From CAJPNN01 sp041844735 (GTDB taxonomy: Bacteria; Bacillota; Clostridia; Peptostreptococcales; Anaerovoracaceae), in the NCBI GenBank assembly GCA_041844735.1, contig JBGZBP010000041.1, positions 1-13,362 on the forward strand: a DNA stretch of 13,362 bases. The letters run 5' to 3'. Positions 1 through 6,128 of this stretch are shown one piece after another. Position 1 is the stretch's first letter; the number at the start of each line of letters is the position of its first letter. A model generated the notes under the pieces. It was not told the DNA's origin and searched no databases. It saw nothing but the letters and a program-made list of their open reading frames with translations. A program made the position numbers and the translations under genes.

Positions 1-553
1 GGTATATGTAGGATTCAATAGCAAAACATATTTCAAGAACTGTAAAAATGCATATTTTAAATATGGCGGAGTGGGAATACAGTTTGCTGAGCCGTTATAT
101 AAGGCAGGATTATTATCACAGAAAGAAGAAGAATTCAACGGACAGAAAATAGTACCGTTTGATTTTGTTCTTGCACACGTGCCTGAATCTCCAAAGACAC
201 CTGATGAAATAAAAGAAATTCTGGATGAAGGAATTCTGGAAGATTCGGGAGCAATGGTATGCGAAGCATATGGTCAGAAAGATGGAGAAAACGTTATGGT
301 TGATCTTCATGTAAATGCACCGGGAGTTTATGAGTCATTTGAAAAAGCTAAAATGTCATCAGAGATGTATTTGACAGGTCAGGGAGCATTCCTTTTCACA
401 AAGTTGTTTGTAAATGATATGATGACCCAGAAGGGGTTGATATCGTCGGATATGCTTAATGATGAGCAGGTAGAACAGTATTTGGCATGGGCAAAAGAGC
501 TTGATATCACATACGACATTGAGATTAAAAAGGGCGTAGTTTGTGAAGACTGA
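1..553 (+). CDS. Probable saccharopine dehydrogenase-like protein, C-terminal part (5' end outside window)
   Basis: The frame is open from base 2 to the TGA at 551-553, giving 183 residues with no start; the GTG at 71 is internal because the frame continues upstream without a stop. The pattern of a substrate-side domain followed by a late segment GAMVCEAYG, LHVNAPG, YLTGQGAFLFTKLFV and KGLISSDML resembles the C-terminal domain of saccharopine dehydrogenase-like NAD(P) oxidoreductases, where a small-residue helix precedes a KGV-(L/I)-PE-like element. The N-terminal Rossmann fold would lie upstream of the window, so the key cofactor motif cannot be checked. No terminator separates it from the aldehyde dehydrogenase 123 bp downstream, so the two are probably co-transcribed. 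A substrate such as an amino-acid/aldehyde adduct is inference only. The family call rests on recognition of pattern, not on a diagnostic catalytic motif. Confidence 0.55.
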   Translation, partial: VYVGFNSKTYFKNCKNAYFKYGGVGIQFAEPLYKAGLLSQKEEEFNGQKIVPFDFVLAHVPESPKTPDEIKEILDEGILEDSGAMVCEAYGQKDGENVMVDLHVNAPGVYESFEKAKMSSEMYLTGQGAFLFTKLFVNDMMTQKGLISSDMLNDEQVEQYLAWAKELDITYDIEIKKGVVCED

Positions 554-634
554 TAAATATCAGTGGCGACGAGCTTGAATCAAAAAAATAAAATTTGAGA
601 AACACAAAAATATCAATTATGTAAGGAAAGGAGA

Positions 635-662
635 GAATGATGCGAGAGCGGAGGCATCATTC
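635..662 (+). promoter_or_regulatory. Leader hairpin immediately before the aldehyde dehydrogenase ribosome site
   Basis: GAATGATGC (635-643) and GCATCATTC (654-662) are perfect reverse complements around a 10-nt loop (644-653). The hairpin ends one base before the AAAAGG ribosome site of the downstream gene. A second, stronger Shine-Dalgarno-like stretch, AAGGAAAGGAG (623-633), lies just before the stem and would serve ATG 637 or 640. That start opens a 39-codon frame ending at TAA 754-756, out of frame with and overlapping the aldehyde dehydrogenase. No U-run follows the stem, so it is not an intrinsic terminator. It may be a translational control or mRNA-processing element; function is inferred. 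Confidence 0.5.
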
Positions 663-676
663 AAAAGGATGTAAAA

Positions 677-2029
677 ATGAGTATTCAGGATCAGGTAAAC
701 AGTGCACGAAAAGCATTAGTGGAGATAAAAGATTATACACAGGAACAGGTGGATAAGCTTATGTATGAGGCGGCAAAAATAATTTATAAAAATGCCGACC
801 CTTTAGCAAAGATGGCTGTTGAAGAAACAAGATTCGGAAGCTATGAGGATAAGATCGAAAAAAATACAGGAACAGCTACAGTATTCTATGATTATCTTAA
901 AGATAAGAAATCAGTAGGTATCATCAACGAAATCGAAGAAGAAGGAATCTTAGAGGTGGCACATCCGGTAGGAGTAATTGCTGCGATAACTCCGGCAACA
1001 AACCCTACAGTAACTCCTCTTGGAAACTTTATGCATGCTATCAAGGGTAAAAATGCTGTTATCGTTTCTGCATCTCCTCGTGCAGAGCAGACTACAAAGA
1101 GAACTGTAGAATTAATCAGAGAAGCTTTGGATAAGTGCGGAGCGCCTAAAGATTTGATTCAGGTTGTTGACAACCCTACAATACAGAAATCACAGCAGTT
1201 GATGGAAGTTTGCGACCTTATTATTGCGACAGGAAGTTCAAGTCTTACAAAAGCGGCATATTCAAGCGGTACGCCGGCATACGGTGTAGGACCGGGAAAT
1301 CCTCCTGTTATACTGGATAGAGATTATGATGTAAGAGAAGCAGCAAAAATGACAGTGGTTGCGGTGGCAAGCGACAACGGTATTCTTTGCGACGGAGACA
1401 ACTTATTCTTATATCCGCAGGAAAAAGAGCAGGAAGTATTCGACGCGCTTAGGGCTGAGAATGTAGCAGTTTATGAGGATAAATTTGATGTAGCTAAGTA
1501 CCGTGATGCTATTTTCATTGACGGCAAACAGGATCCTAACATGATCGGAAGGGATGCATCTTTCATGGCGAAAAAAGCAGGATTTGAAGTTGATGAAAAG
1601 ACTAAGGTAATAGCACTTAAGGTAGAAGATGTTGGTAGAGTAGATGTTCTTAACAAAGAAATCATGGGACCTGTGGTTGTGCTTAAAGGATATGACACAT
1701 TTGAAGATGGTGTAATGATGGCAATCAAGAATATGGTTGAATCCGGAGGTATAGGACACTCAGCAGGACTTTTCAGTAATAACGAGGAGCATATCAGATA
1801 TGCGGGAGAAAAAATTCCTGTAAGCCGTCTTTTAATCAATCAGCCGACACCGGATGCATGGGGACCTACAACTAACGGTCTTGCTCCTGCGGTTTCTGAG
1901 GGATGCGGAACATGGGGCAACAACATTCTTTCAGCGAATGTTGACTATATCCATTTAATCAATGTAACAAGAATTGCAAGAAAATTGGATAGACCGATGC
2001 CGAATGGAGAAGAAATTTTTAAAGACTGA
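677..2029 (+). CDS. CoA-acylating aldehyde dehydrogenase (SucD/EutE-like)
   Basis: This 450-residue protein has the compact length of CoA-acylating aldehyde dehydrogenases, which convert an aldehyde, NAD(P)+ and CoA to acyl-CoA in the cytoplasm. Visible landmarks are PVGVIAAITPATNPT (from about residue 97, with the conserved Asn at 109), a YGVGPGN segment in the cofactor domain, the presumed nucleophile Cys238 in DNGILCDGDN, and a C-terminal HLINVTRIA helix. The overall sequence recalls succinate-semialdehyde dehydrogenase (SucD) of Clostridium kluyveri. The residues after the cysteine are odd: relatives usually have a C-x-x-E-Q pattern, while here it is C-D-G-D-N, which may reflect another substrate (acetaldehyde, succinate semialdehyde and sulfoacetaldehyde are all possible). 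The start at ATG 677 is preceded by AAAAGG (663-668). It probably shares a transcript with the upstream gene. Confidence 0.85.
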   Translation: MSIQDQVNSARKALVEIKDYTQEQVDKLMYEAAKIIYKNADPLAKMAVEETRFGSYEDKIEKNTGTATVFYDYLKDKKSVGIINEIEEEGILEVAHPVGVIAAITPATNPTVTPLGNFMHAIKGKNAVIVSASPRAEQTTKRTVELIREALDKCGAPKDLIQVVDNPTIQKSQQLMEVCDLIIATGSSSLTKAAYSSGTPAYGVGPGNPPVILDRDYDVREAAKMTVVAVASDNGILCDGDNLFLYPQEKEQEVFDALRAENVAVYEDKFDVAKYRDAIFIDGKQDPNMIGRDASFMAKKAGFEVDEKTKVIALKVEDVGRVDVLNKEIMGPVVVLKGYDTFEDGVMMAIKNMVESGGIGHSAGLFSNNEEHIRYAGEKIPVSRLLINQPTPDAWGPTTNGLAPAVSEGCGTWGNNILSANVDYIHLINVTRIARKLDRPMPNGEEIFKD

Positions 2030-2065
2030 TATACAATATGATTTTTAAATAAAATCCGAACATTT

Positions 2066-2098
2066 AACCGTAGCAGCGGGCAGTTGCTACGGTTTTTT
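2066..2098 (+). terminator. Rho-independent terminator after the aldehyde dehydrogenase
   Basis: AACCGTAGCA (2066-2075) pairs perfectly with TGCTACGGTT (2085-2094) around a 9-nt loop, and the transcript runs straight into six T residues (2093-2098). It lies 37 bases after the stop codon and closes the left operon. Confidence 0.93.
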
Positions 2099-2162
2099 GA
2101 GGTAAATAGATAAAAAAAACGGCAAAGATATAAAAATTTAATAAATAAAGTGTAAAAAAAAG

Positions 2163-2192
2163 TGGACTATATATGCCAATATCTGTTATAAT
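2163..2192 (+). promoter_or_regulatory. Promoter of the surface protein gene (extended -10)
   Basis: A perfect TATAAT (2187-2192) is preceded by TGT, giving the extended -10 form TGTTATAAT. The hexamer TGGACT (2163-2168) lies 18 bp upstream as a 4/6 match to -35. Transcription would start near 2199, leaving a leader of about 170 nt before the chosen start codon. Confidence 0.7.
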
Positions 2193-2198
2193 ACGAAA

Positions 2199-2368
2199 TT
2201 AGTTGATTATTATACGTTTTTATTGGAGACTTAGGGATTTTAGATGTAATTTTAGAGCAAGATTTTTTTGGGGAATTCTGCATGCAAACTAAATATTAAT
2301 AATTTTGGCATTTGAAGTTACCGATGTCTCTGATGCCCTCAAGGGAAAAGGGAAGGAGATCGAGGCTA
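2199..2368 (+). promoter_or_regulatory. Long 5' leader of the surface protein mRNA
   Basis: The inferred transcript start near 2199 leaves about 170 untranslated bases. The leader holds a T-run (2263-2269), a TGCATGCA palindrome (2279-2286), a distant GGCAT/ATGCC pairing (2307-2311 with 2333-2337) and a purine-rich ribosome site AAGGAG (2353-2358). The string GTTACCGATG (2317-2326) matches the 3' end of GEMM-I (c-di-GMP) riboswitches as I recall them, but the conserved 5' half could not be aligned convincingly. A TTG at 2312 would extend the reading frame by 19 codons, but it has no good ribosome site and would put a charged stretch ahead of the signal peptide. Nothing else is recognised between 2099 and 2162 apart from AT-rich DNA. 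Confidence 0.4.
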
Positions 2369-4576
2369 ATGAAAAGAAATGTATTTACTAAAAAGATATT
2401 GCCAAGCATTATAGCAATTATGATATTTTTCAGTCTTTGTTTACCCAATTTAGCTACATATGCAGAGAACAAAGATGTTGATGTCGCCATTACAAGTTTT
2501 AAAGTGACGAATTCGGAAGAGGTTATTCCTCCGGAGGGGTTTGTTCTTTACAGGATGTTCAAGCTTCACTATACATGGGATGCTTCCAATCATGGAAACA
2601 AACTGAGAGCAGGGGACAGTTTTGAGATTGATTTACCAAAGCAATTTATTTATCCGAGCGAACCGCACTATCGCAAGTTTGACGTTAAATCTCCGAAAGG
2701 AGAAATAGTAGGAAAGGCTGTGATAACACCTGACAATACTAACGGAGGAAAAATAAAAGTTACTTTTACCGATTATGTTAATGATAAATATAATGTAAAA
2801 GGCACCATGAAGTTGGCGGCAAGATGGAACAGTGTAGTATATCCGGTAAACGAGGAGAAAGAATATGCTATTTCAGTCGGTTCGTTTACTGAGAAATTGA
2901 AACTTTTACCGCCAAAAGAGCTGGAACTTGAAAAAGAAAATCTTAACAAATGGGCGGGGCAATTGTTGAATAATGACGGACATGTCAGATGGACTGTAAG
3001 AATAAATGCAAAGGCGGCATCACTCAGCAATGTGATTATAAGAGATGAGCTTAGGGTAGAAGCACCGGGAAACCCTGAAGGCATAGAATATATTGAGAAT
3101 TCGTTTATGCTATATGAGCATGTGTATGAAGGCGGAAAATATGTTGAGAAAAATCCAAGGAATGTAAGCGGGGATATCGTATTTTCGCCTGACAAGAGAT
3201 CATTCACTTATGATATGGGCAATCTGCCGGGGAAAGGGTATGTTTTAAGATATCATTCGACATTTAAAACCGGGTTAGTGTTAAAAAATAAAACTACGCT
3301 GAGCAGTACAGAGCTTCAATTTAAAGTTTACGCTCATTTCGTAGAGGTTGCAAGCATGGGTACCGGACAGGGCGATATGACAAGCAAGATAAAAATTATT
3401 AAAGTAGATGAAGACGACGTGGCTATAAAATTGAAAAATGCCAAATTCAGAATAACAAGAAAAGCTGACGGATCATTTATTGATGTGGTGACGGACGGAA
3501 ATGGTGAGGCGCTATCGATGCCTTTGATTCCGGGAGAGTATACCATCAAAGAAATGTCACCTCCTCAAGGATATTTACCTAATAATGTTGTGCACAATGT
3601 CACAGTCACATCTGATAAATTGGCTGTAAAAACCATTAAAAATAAACCCGAATATGTGGAGGTAAAAGTCGCTAAAGAATGGCAGGGGAAAGTTGCCCCA
3701 AAAATTAAGGTTGAACTTTTCGCAGACGGGGTGAAGAAGGAAGAAGCGGAACTGAGTACAGCCAACTCATGGAGACATACGTTTAAGAAGCTGAGAAAAT
3801 TTGCAGCGGACGGTCATGAGATAAATTATACTGTCAAAGAAGTCGGAGTAAGCGGCAATAAAATCGAGATTGACGGAAAACAATATACAGTTACAATAAC
3901 GCCGGGTGCGGACAAGAATTTTAAAATAGTAAATAAAGAAGAGCCACAGGTACCGCCGACACCGCCTGCAGGGAAAAAGCGTGATATAAAAGTTGTTAAA
4001 GAATGGCGTTTTTCAGGTGGTGACACAAATACGATAGATAAGATTGAAGTGGAGCTATATAGGGACGGTGTGGCAACAGGAAAGAAAGTTGTTTTGAACA
4101 GCAGCAGCGACTGGAAAGGTGAATTTAAAGATCTGGACGTATCCTCCGGACCGGGAGCGGCGAAAGACTATGAATATACCGTTAAAGAAGTAGGAGAAGA
4201 TAAGGGGACAGTAAATCTTAAAGGTGACTGGTACAGAGTGACGTATGGTGGAAACATGCAAGACGGATTTAGGATTATCAATCAAAAGGAAGTTCCGCCA
4301 CCATACATTCCTATTGTGCCGAAAACACCGGATACGCCGGATCCACCGACACCACCGGTAACGCCGCCACCGAACAAGCCTGAAATACCTTCAACATTGG
4401 ACAAACCTAAAGATCCGCCGCCAACACCTCCAACGCCGCCGACAATACCTAAAAAAGGTAAGTTATTACCTAAGACAGGAGACGGATTGGACATGTCATG
4501 GTATGCATTGATGTTGCTTGCGGCAGGTAGCGTATTCACGTTTGCGGGGCTATGGCGCAGAAAAAAGGTCAAGTAA
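2369..4576 (+). CDS. LPXTG cell-wall-anchored adhesin with SpaA and two CnaB isopeptide domains
   Basis: This 735-residue secreted surface protein starts at ATG 2369, 10 bases after AAGGAG. A signal peptide covers residues 1-32 (MKRN, hydrophobic core, likely cut after ATYA). Residues about 35-330 form the presumed ligand-binding part, similar in style to the paired beta-sandwich adhesin domains of Gram-positive collagen- or fibrinogen-binding proteins. A SpaA-type domain follows at about 340-425, with Lys345 and Glu395 (TIKEMSPPQGY) as likely isopeptide partners. Two CnaB domains follow: about 429-522 (Lys436, Glu491 in YTVKE) and about 538-637 (Lys544, Glu607 in YTVKE). A proline-rich wall-spanning stretch (about 639-697), LPKTG (700-704), a membrane helix and the tail RRKKVK complete the sorting signal. 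Housekeeping sortase would attach it to peptidoglycan. No sortase or pilin gene is adjacent, so it is probably a single-protein adhesin rather than part of a pilus locus. The ligand is unknown. Confidence 0.9.
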   Translation: MKRNVFTKKILPSIIAIMIFFSLCLPNLATYAENKDVDVAITSFKVTNSEEVIPPEGFVLYRMFKLHYTWDASNHGNKLRAGDSFEIDLPKQFIYPSEPHYRKFDVKSPKGEIVGKAVITPDNTNGGKIKVTFTDYVNDKYNVKGTMKLAARWNSVVYPVNEEKEYAISVGSFTEKLKLLPPKELELEKENLNKWAGQLLNNDGHVRWTVRINAKAASLSNVIIRDELRVEAPGNPEGIEYIENSFMLYEHVYEGGKYVEKNPRNVSGDIVFSPDKRSFTYDMGNLPGKGYVLRYHSTFKTGLVLKNKTTLSSTELQFKVYAHFVEVASMGTGQGDMTSKIKIIKVDEDDVAIKLKNAKFRITRKADGSFIDVVTDGNGEALSMPLIPGEYTIKEMSPPQGYLPNNVVHNVTVTSDKLAVKTIKNKPEYVEVKVAKEWQGKVAPKIKVELFADGVKKEEAELSTANSWRHTFKKLRKFAADGHEINYTVKEVGVSGNKIEIDGKQYTVTITPGADKNFKIVNKEEPQVPPTPPAGKKRDIKVVKEWRFSGGDTNTIDKIEVELYRDGVATGKKVVLNSSSDWKGEFKDLDVSSGPGAAKDYEYTVKEVGEDKGTVNLKGDWYRVTYGGNMQDGFRIINQKEVPPPYIPIVPKTPDTPDPPTPPVTPPPNKPEIPSTLDKPKDPPPTPPTPPTIPKKGKLLPKTGDGLDMSWYALMLLAAGSVFTFAGLWRRKKVK

Positions 4577-4620
4577 AAATGCAGGATTCGCATAGCCACT
4601 TGATTTACTTCTCTCCTCTT
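4569..4620 (+). terminator. Possible weak terminator after the surface protein gene
   Basis: TCAAGT (4569-4574) can pair with ACTTGA (4598-4603), with a nested ATGC/GCAT stem (4579-4582 with 4590-4593) inside, followed by a pyrimidine-rich TTTACTTCTCTCCTCTT tract. The outer arm overlaps the end of the coding region, and the structure is weak with an interrupted T-run. Read-through into enolase is possible. Confidence 0.35.
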
Positions 4621-4646
4621 GAAAAATGAAGGCTGTTTGATATAAT
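4619..4646 (+). promoter_or_regulatory. Enolase promoter
   Basis: TTGAAA (4619-4624) and TATAAT (4641-4646) are separated by 16 bp and are close to the consensus for the vegetative sigma factor. Transcription would start near 4653, giving a short leader with AGGAGG at 4661-4666. This fits a strong housekeeping promoter. Confidence 0.75.
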
Positions 4647-4678
4647 ATATGTAGTAGATTAGGAGGGAAGATAAAGCA

Positions 4679-5941
4679 ATGGTAAAAATAGTAGATGTGA
4701 AAGCTCGTGAGATTTTCGATTCAAGAGGAAATGCAACAGTAGAAGCAGATGTTTTTTTAAGCGATGGTAGTTTTGGTAGGGCTGCAACTCCGTCAGGAGC
4801 TTCAACAGGTGACAAAGAAGCCATTGAACTTAGAGATGGTGGCGAAAGATTACTAGGAAAAGGCGTTTCAAAAGCTGTAAACAATGTAAATACCGTAATT
4901 AAAGAAGCAGTTTTGGGGATGGATCCGTTTGACCAGTATGCATTAGATATGAAGATGATTGAACTCGATGGAACGGAGAATAAATCTAAACTCGGTGCGA
5001 ATGCTATTTTGGCAGTTTCTTTAGCAAATGCTAAAGCGGCGGCGGCAAGTAAGAATCAGCCACTATATAAGTATTTGGGAGGAATTGAACTGGAGTTGCC
5101 ACTTGGTTTTTATAATGTAATCAATGGAGGACAACATGCAGATTCAGGAATAGACACACAGGAGTTTTTGATTGCTCCGGTAGGTGCATCGACCTTCAGA
5201 GAAGGCTTTGAAATGATAGCAACTACATATCATACACTCAAAAAGCTCTTAAAGGAGAAAGGTCTCGAAACATCCATAGGTGATGAGGGCGGATTTGCAC
5301 CGAGACTCGGTTCGACAACGGCAGCATTGGATTTACTGATAGAGGCAATGAAAAAATCGGGATATGAACCCGGCAAGGACATTGCAATTGCACTTGATGC
5401 TGCATCAAGCGAGTTTTATAAGGATGGAGCATACCATTTTGAGGGCAAAGTGCTTTCATCAGATGAGATGGTTGAGATGTATAAGGAACTTGTCGATAAA
5501 TACCCTATAATTTCCATAGAAGACGGAATGGGAGAGCATGACTGGGACGGATTTTTGAAACTGACAAAGGCAATCGGCGACAAAGTTCAGCTTGTCGGAG
5601 ATGATATATTTGTTACGAACCCTACGATTTTCAAAGAGGGTATAGAAAAAGGTATCGGAAACGCAATTTTAATAAAGCTTAACCAAATCGGTACTCTTAC
5701 AGAAACTATCCAGACAGTTACGTTGGCAAGAAAGAACGGGTATAATACAATGATTTCTCACAGAAGTGGAGAGACAGGAGACACGTTCATTGCAGATTTG
5801 TCAGTTGCTTTGTGTGCAGGTCAGATAAAGACAGGCTCCGTGGCAAGAAGTGAGAGAGTTGAGAAATATAACCAGCTGCTTAGAATAGAAGAGTCTTTGG
5901 CAGAGGGAAAGACGCTTTATAAATTCTCAAAAGGAAAGTAA
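4679..5941 (+). CDS. eno: Enolase (phosphopyruvate hydratase)
   Basis: Enolase interconverts 2-phosphoglycerate and phosphoenolpyruvate in glycolysis, in the cytoplasm. At 420 residues it is slightly shorter than typical bacterial enolases (about 425-435). The start MVKIVDVKAREIFDSRGNATVE is canonical, and AGGAGG lies 12 bases upstream of ATG. The substrate loop PSGASTG, Glu162 (TQEF), Glu203 (GDEGGFAP), metal ligands Asp240 (ALDAASSEFY), Glu281 (SIEDGM) and Asp308 (GDDIFVTN), catalytic Lys333 (KLNQIGT), His361 (SHRSGET) and Lys384 are all present. Oddities are LPLGFYNVINGG where most bacteria have P-M-M-N-I-INGG, and SHRSGETGDT where the usual sequence is SGETEDT (Gly367 for Glu). It is flanked by its own promoter and terminator, so it is not in a glycolytic operon here. 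Confidence 0.97.
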   Translation: MVKIVDVKAREIFDSRGNATVEADVFLSDGSFGRAATPSGASTGDKEAIELRDGGERLLGKGVSKAVNNVNTVIKEAVLGMDPFDQYALDMKMIELDGTENKSKLGANAILAVSLANAKAAAASKNQPLYKYLGGIELELPLGFYNVINGGQHADSGIDTQEFLIAPVGASTFREGFEMIATTYHTLKKLLKEKGLETSIGDEGGFAPRLGSTTAALDLLIEAMKKSGYEPGKDIAIALDAASSEFYKDGAYHFEGKVLSSDEMVEMYKELVDKYPIISIEDGMGEHDWDGFLKLTKAIGDKVQLVGDDIFVTNPTIFKEGIEKGIGNAILIKLNQIGTLTETIQTVTLARKNGYNTMISHRSGETGDTFIADLSVALCAGQIKTGSVARSERVEKYNQLLRIEESLAEGKTLYKFSKGK

Positions 5942-5975
5942 AAAGCTGATAATTAAACATAAAAACGATTTATAG

Positions 5976-6002
5976 GAATCCGGCAAAATGTCGGATTCTT
6001 TT
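5976..6002 (+). terminator. Rho-independent terminator after eno
   Basis: GAATCCGGC (5976-5984) pairs with GTCGGATTC (5990-5998), including one G-T pair, around the loop AAAAT, followed by TTTT (5999-6002). It lies 34 bases after the eno stop codon. Confidence 0.88.
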
Positions 6003-6028
6003 AATTACCCGCAAAGAAAATGTGTAAA

Positions 6029-6046
6029 TTATGATTTGAATCATAA
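6029..6046 (+). promoter_or_regulatory. CRP/FNR-family operator upstream of hcp (class II activator position)
   Basis: TTATGATTTGAATCATAA is a perfect 18-bp palindrome with 8-bp arms around a central TG. It fits the CRP-type layout TTRTGA-N6-TCAYAA and also the FNR-type layout TGAT-N4-ATCA. Its centre (6037.5) lies 41.5 bp upstream of the transcription start inferred from the -10 box (near 6079). That is the standard position for a class II CRP/FNR-type activator, and no good -35 box is present. A regulator of the HcpR type, known in other anaerobes to control hcp genes in response to nitrosative stress, is the natural candidate. The regulator gene is not in this window. Confidence 0.72.
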
Positions 6047-6066
6047 AAAAAGAAAGCTTACAGGTA

Positions 6067-6072
6067 TATAAT
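6067..6072 (+). promoter_or_regulatory. hcp promoter -10 box
   Basis: A perfect TATAAT lies at 6067-6072. The expected -35 position (about 6044-6049) reads TAAAAA, a poor match to TTGACA, so this promoter probably needs the activator bound at the adjacent palindrome. The leader from about 6079 to 6128 shows no strong structure. Confidence 0.65.
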
Positions 6073-6128
6073 CCTTTTGATAAGTTAAATATGGAGAAAG
6101 TAATATTAGGATTGTGAGGTATAAGAAT

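Noticed and set aside
1409..1839. Two overlapping reverse-strand frames inside the aldehyde dehydrogenase
   Set aside because: They are antisense to a well-supported gene, lack ribosome sites and show no recognisable protein motif.
2317..2326. Firm call of a GEMM-I riboswitch from GTTACCGATG
   Set aside because: Only the short 3' string matches; the conserved 5' part of the aptamer was not found upstream, so it is reported only as a lead.
2312..2368. Extended start (TTG at 2312) for the adhesin
   Set aside because: It adds a charged 19-residue stretch before a normal signal peptide, and the only good ribosome site (2353-2358) serves ATG 2369.
4320..4460. Tandem DNA repeat in the adhesin proline-rich region
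   Set aside because: The PTPP-type codons recur irregularly with no exact repeat unit, which is ordinary for a wall-spanning segment.
4282..4884. A 200-residue reverse-strand open frame across the adhesin end and eno start, rich in Gly-Val repeats
   Set aside because: It is the antisense shadow of the proline-rich wall segment and the start of eno, with no ribosome site and low-complexity composition.
6114..6128. GTG start at 6114 for hcp
   Set aside because: The GAGG ribosome site would overlap this start, while it is correctly spaced for ATG 6129, which also gives the usual short N terminus before the first cysteine.
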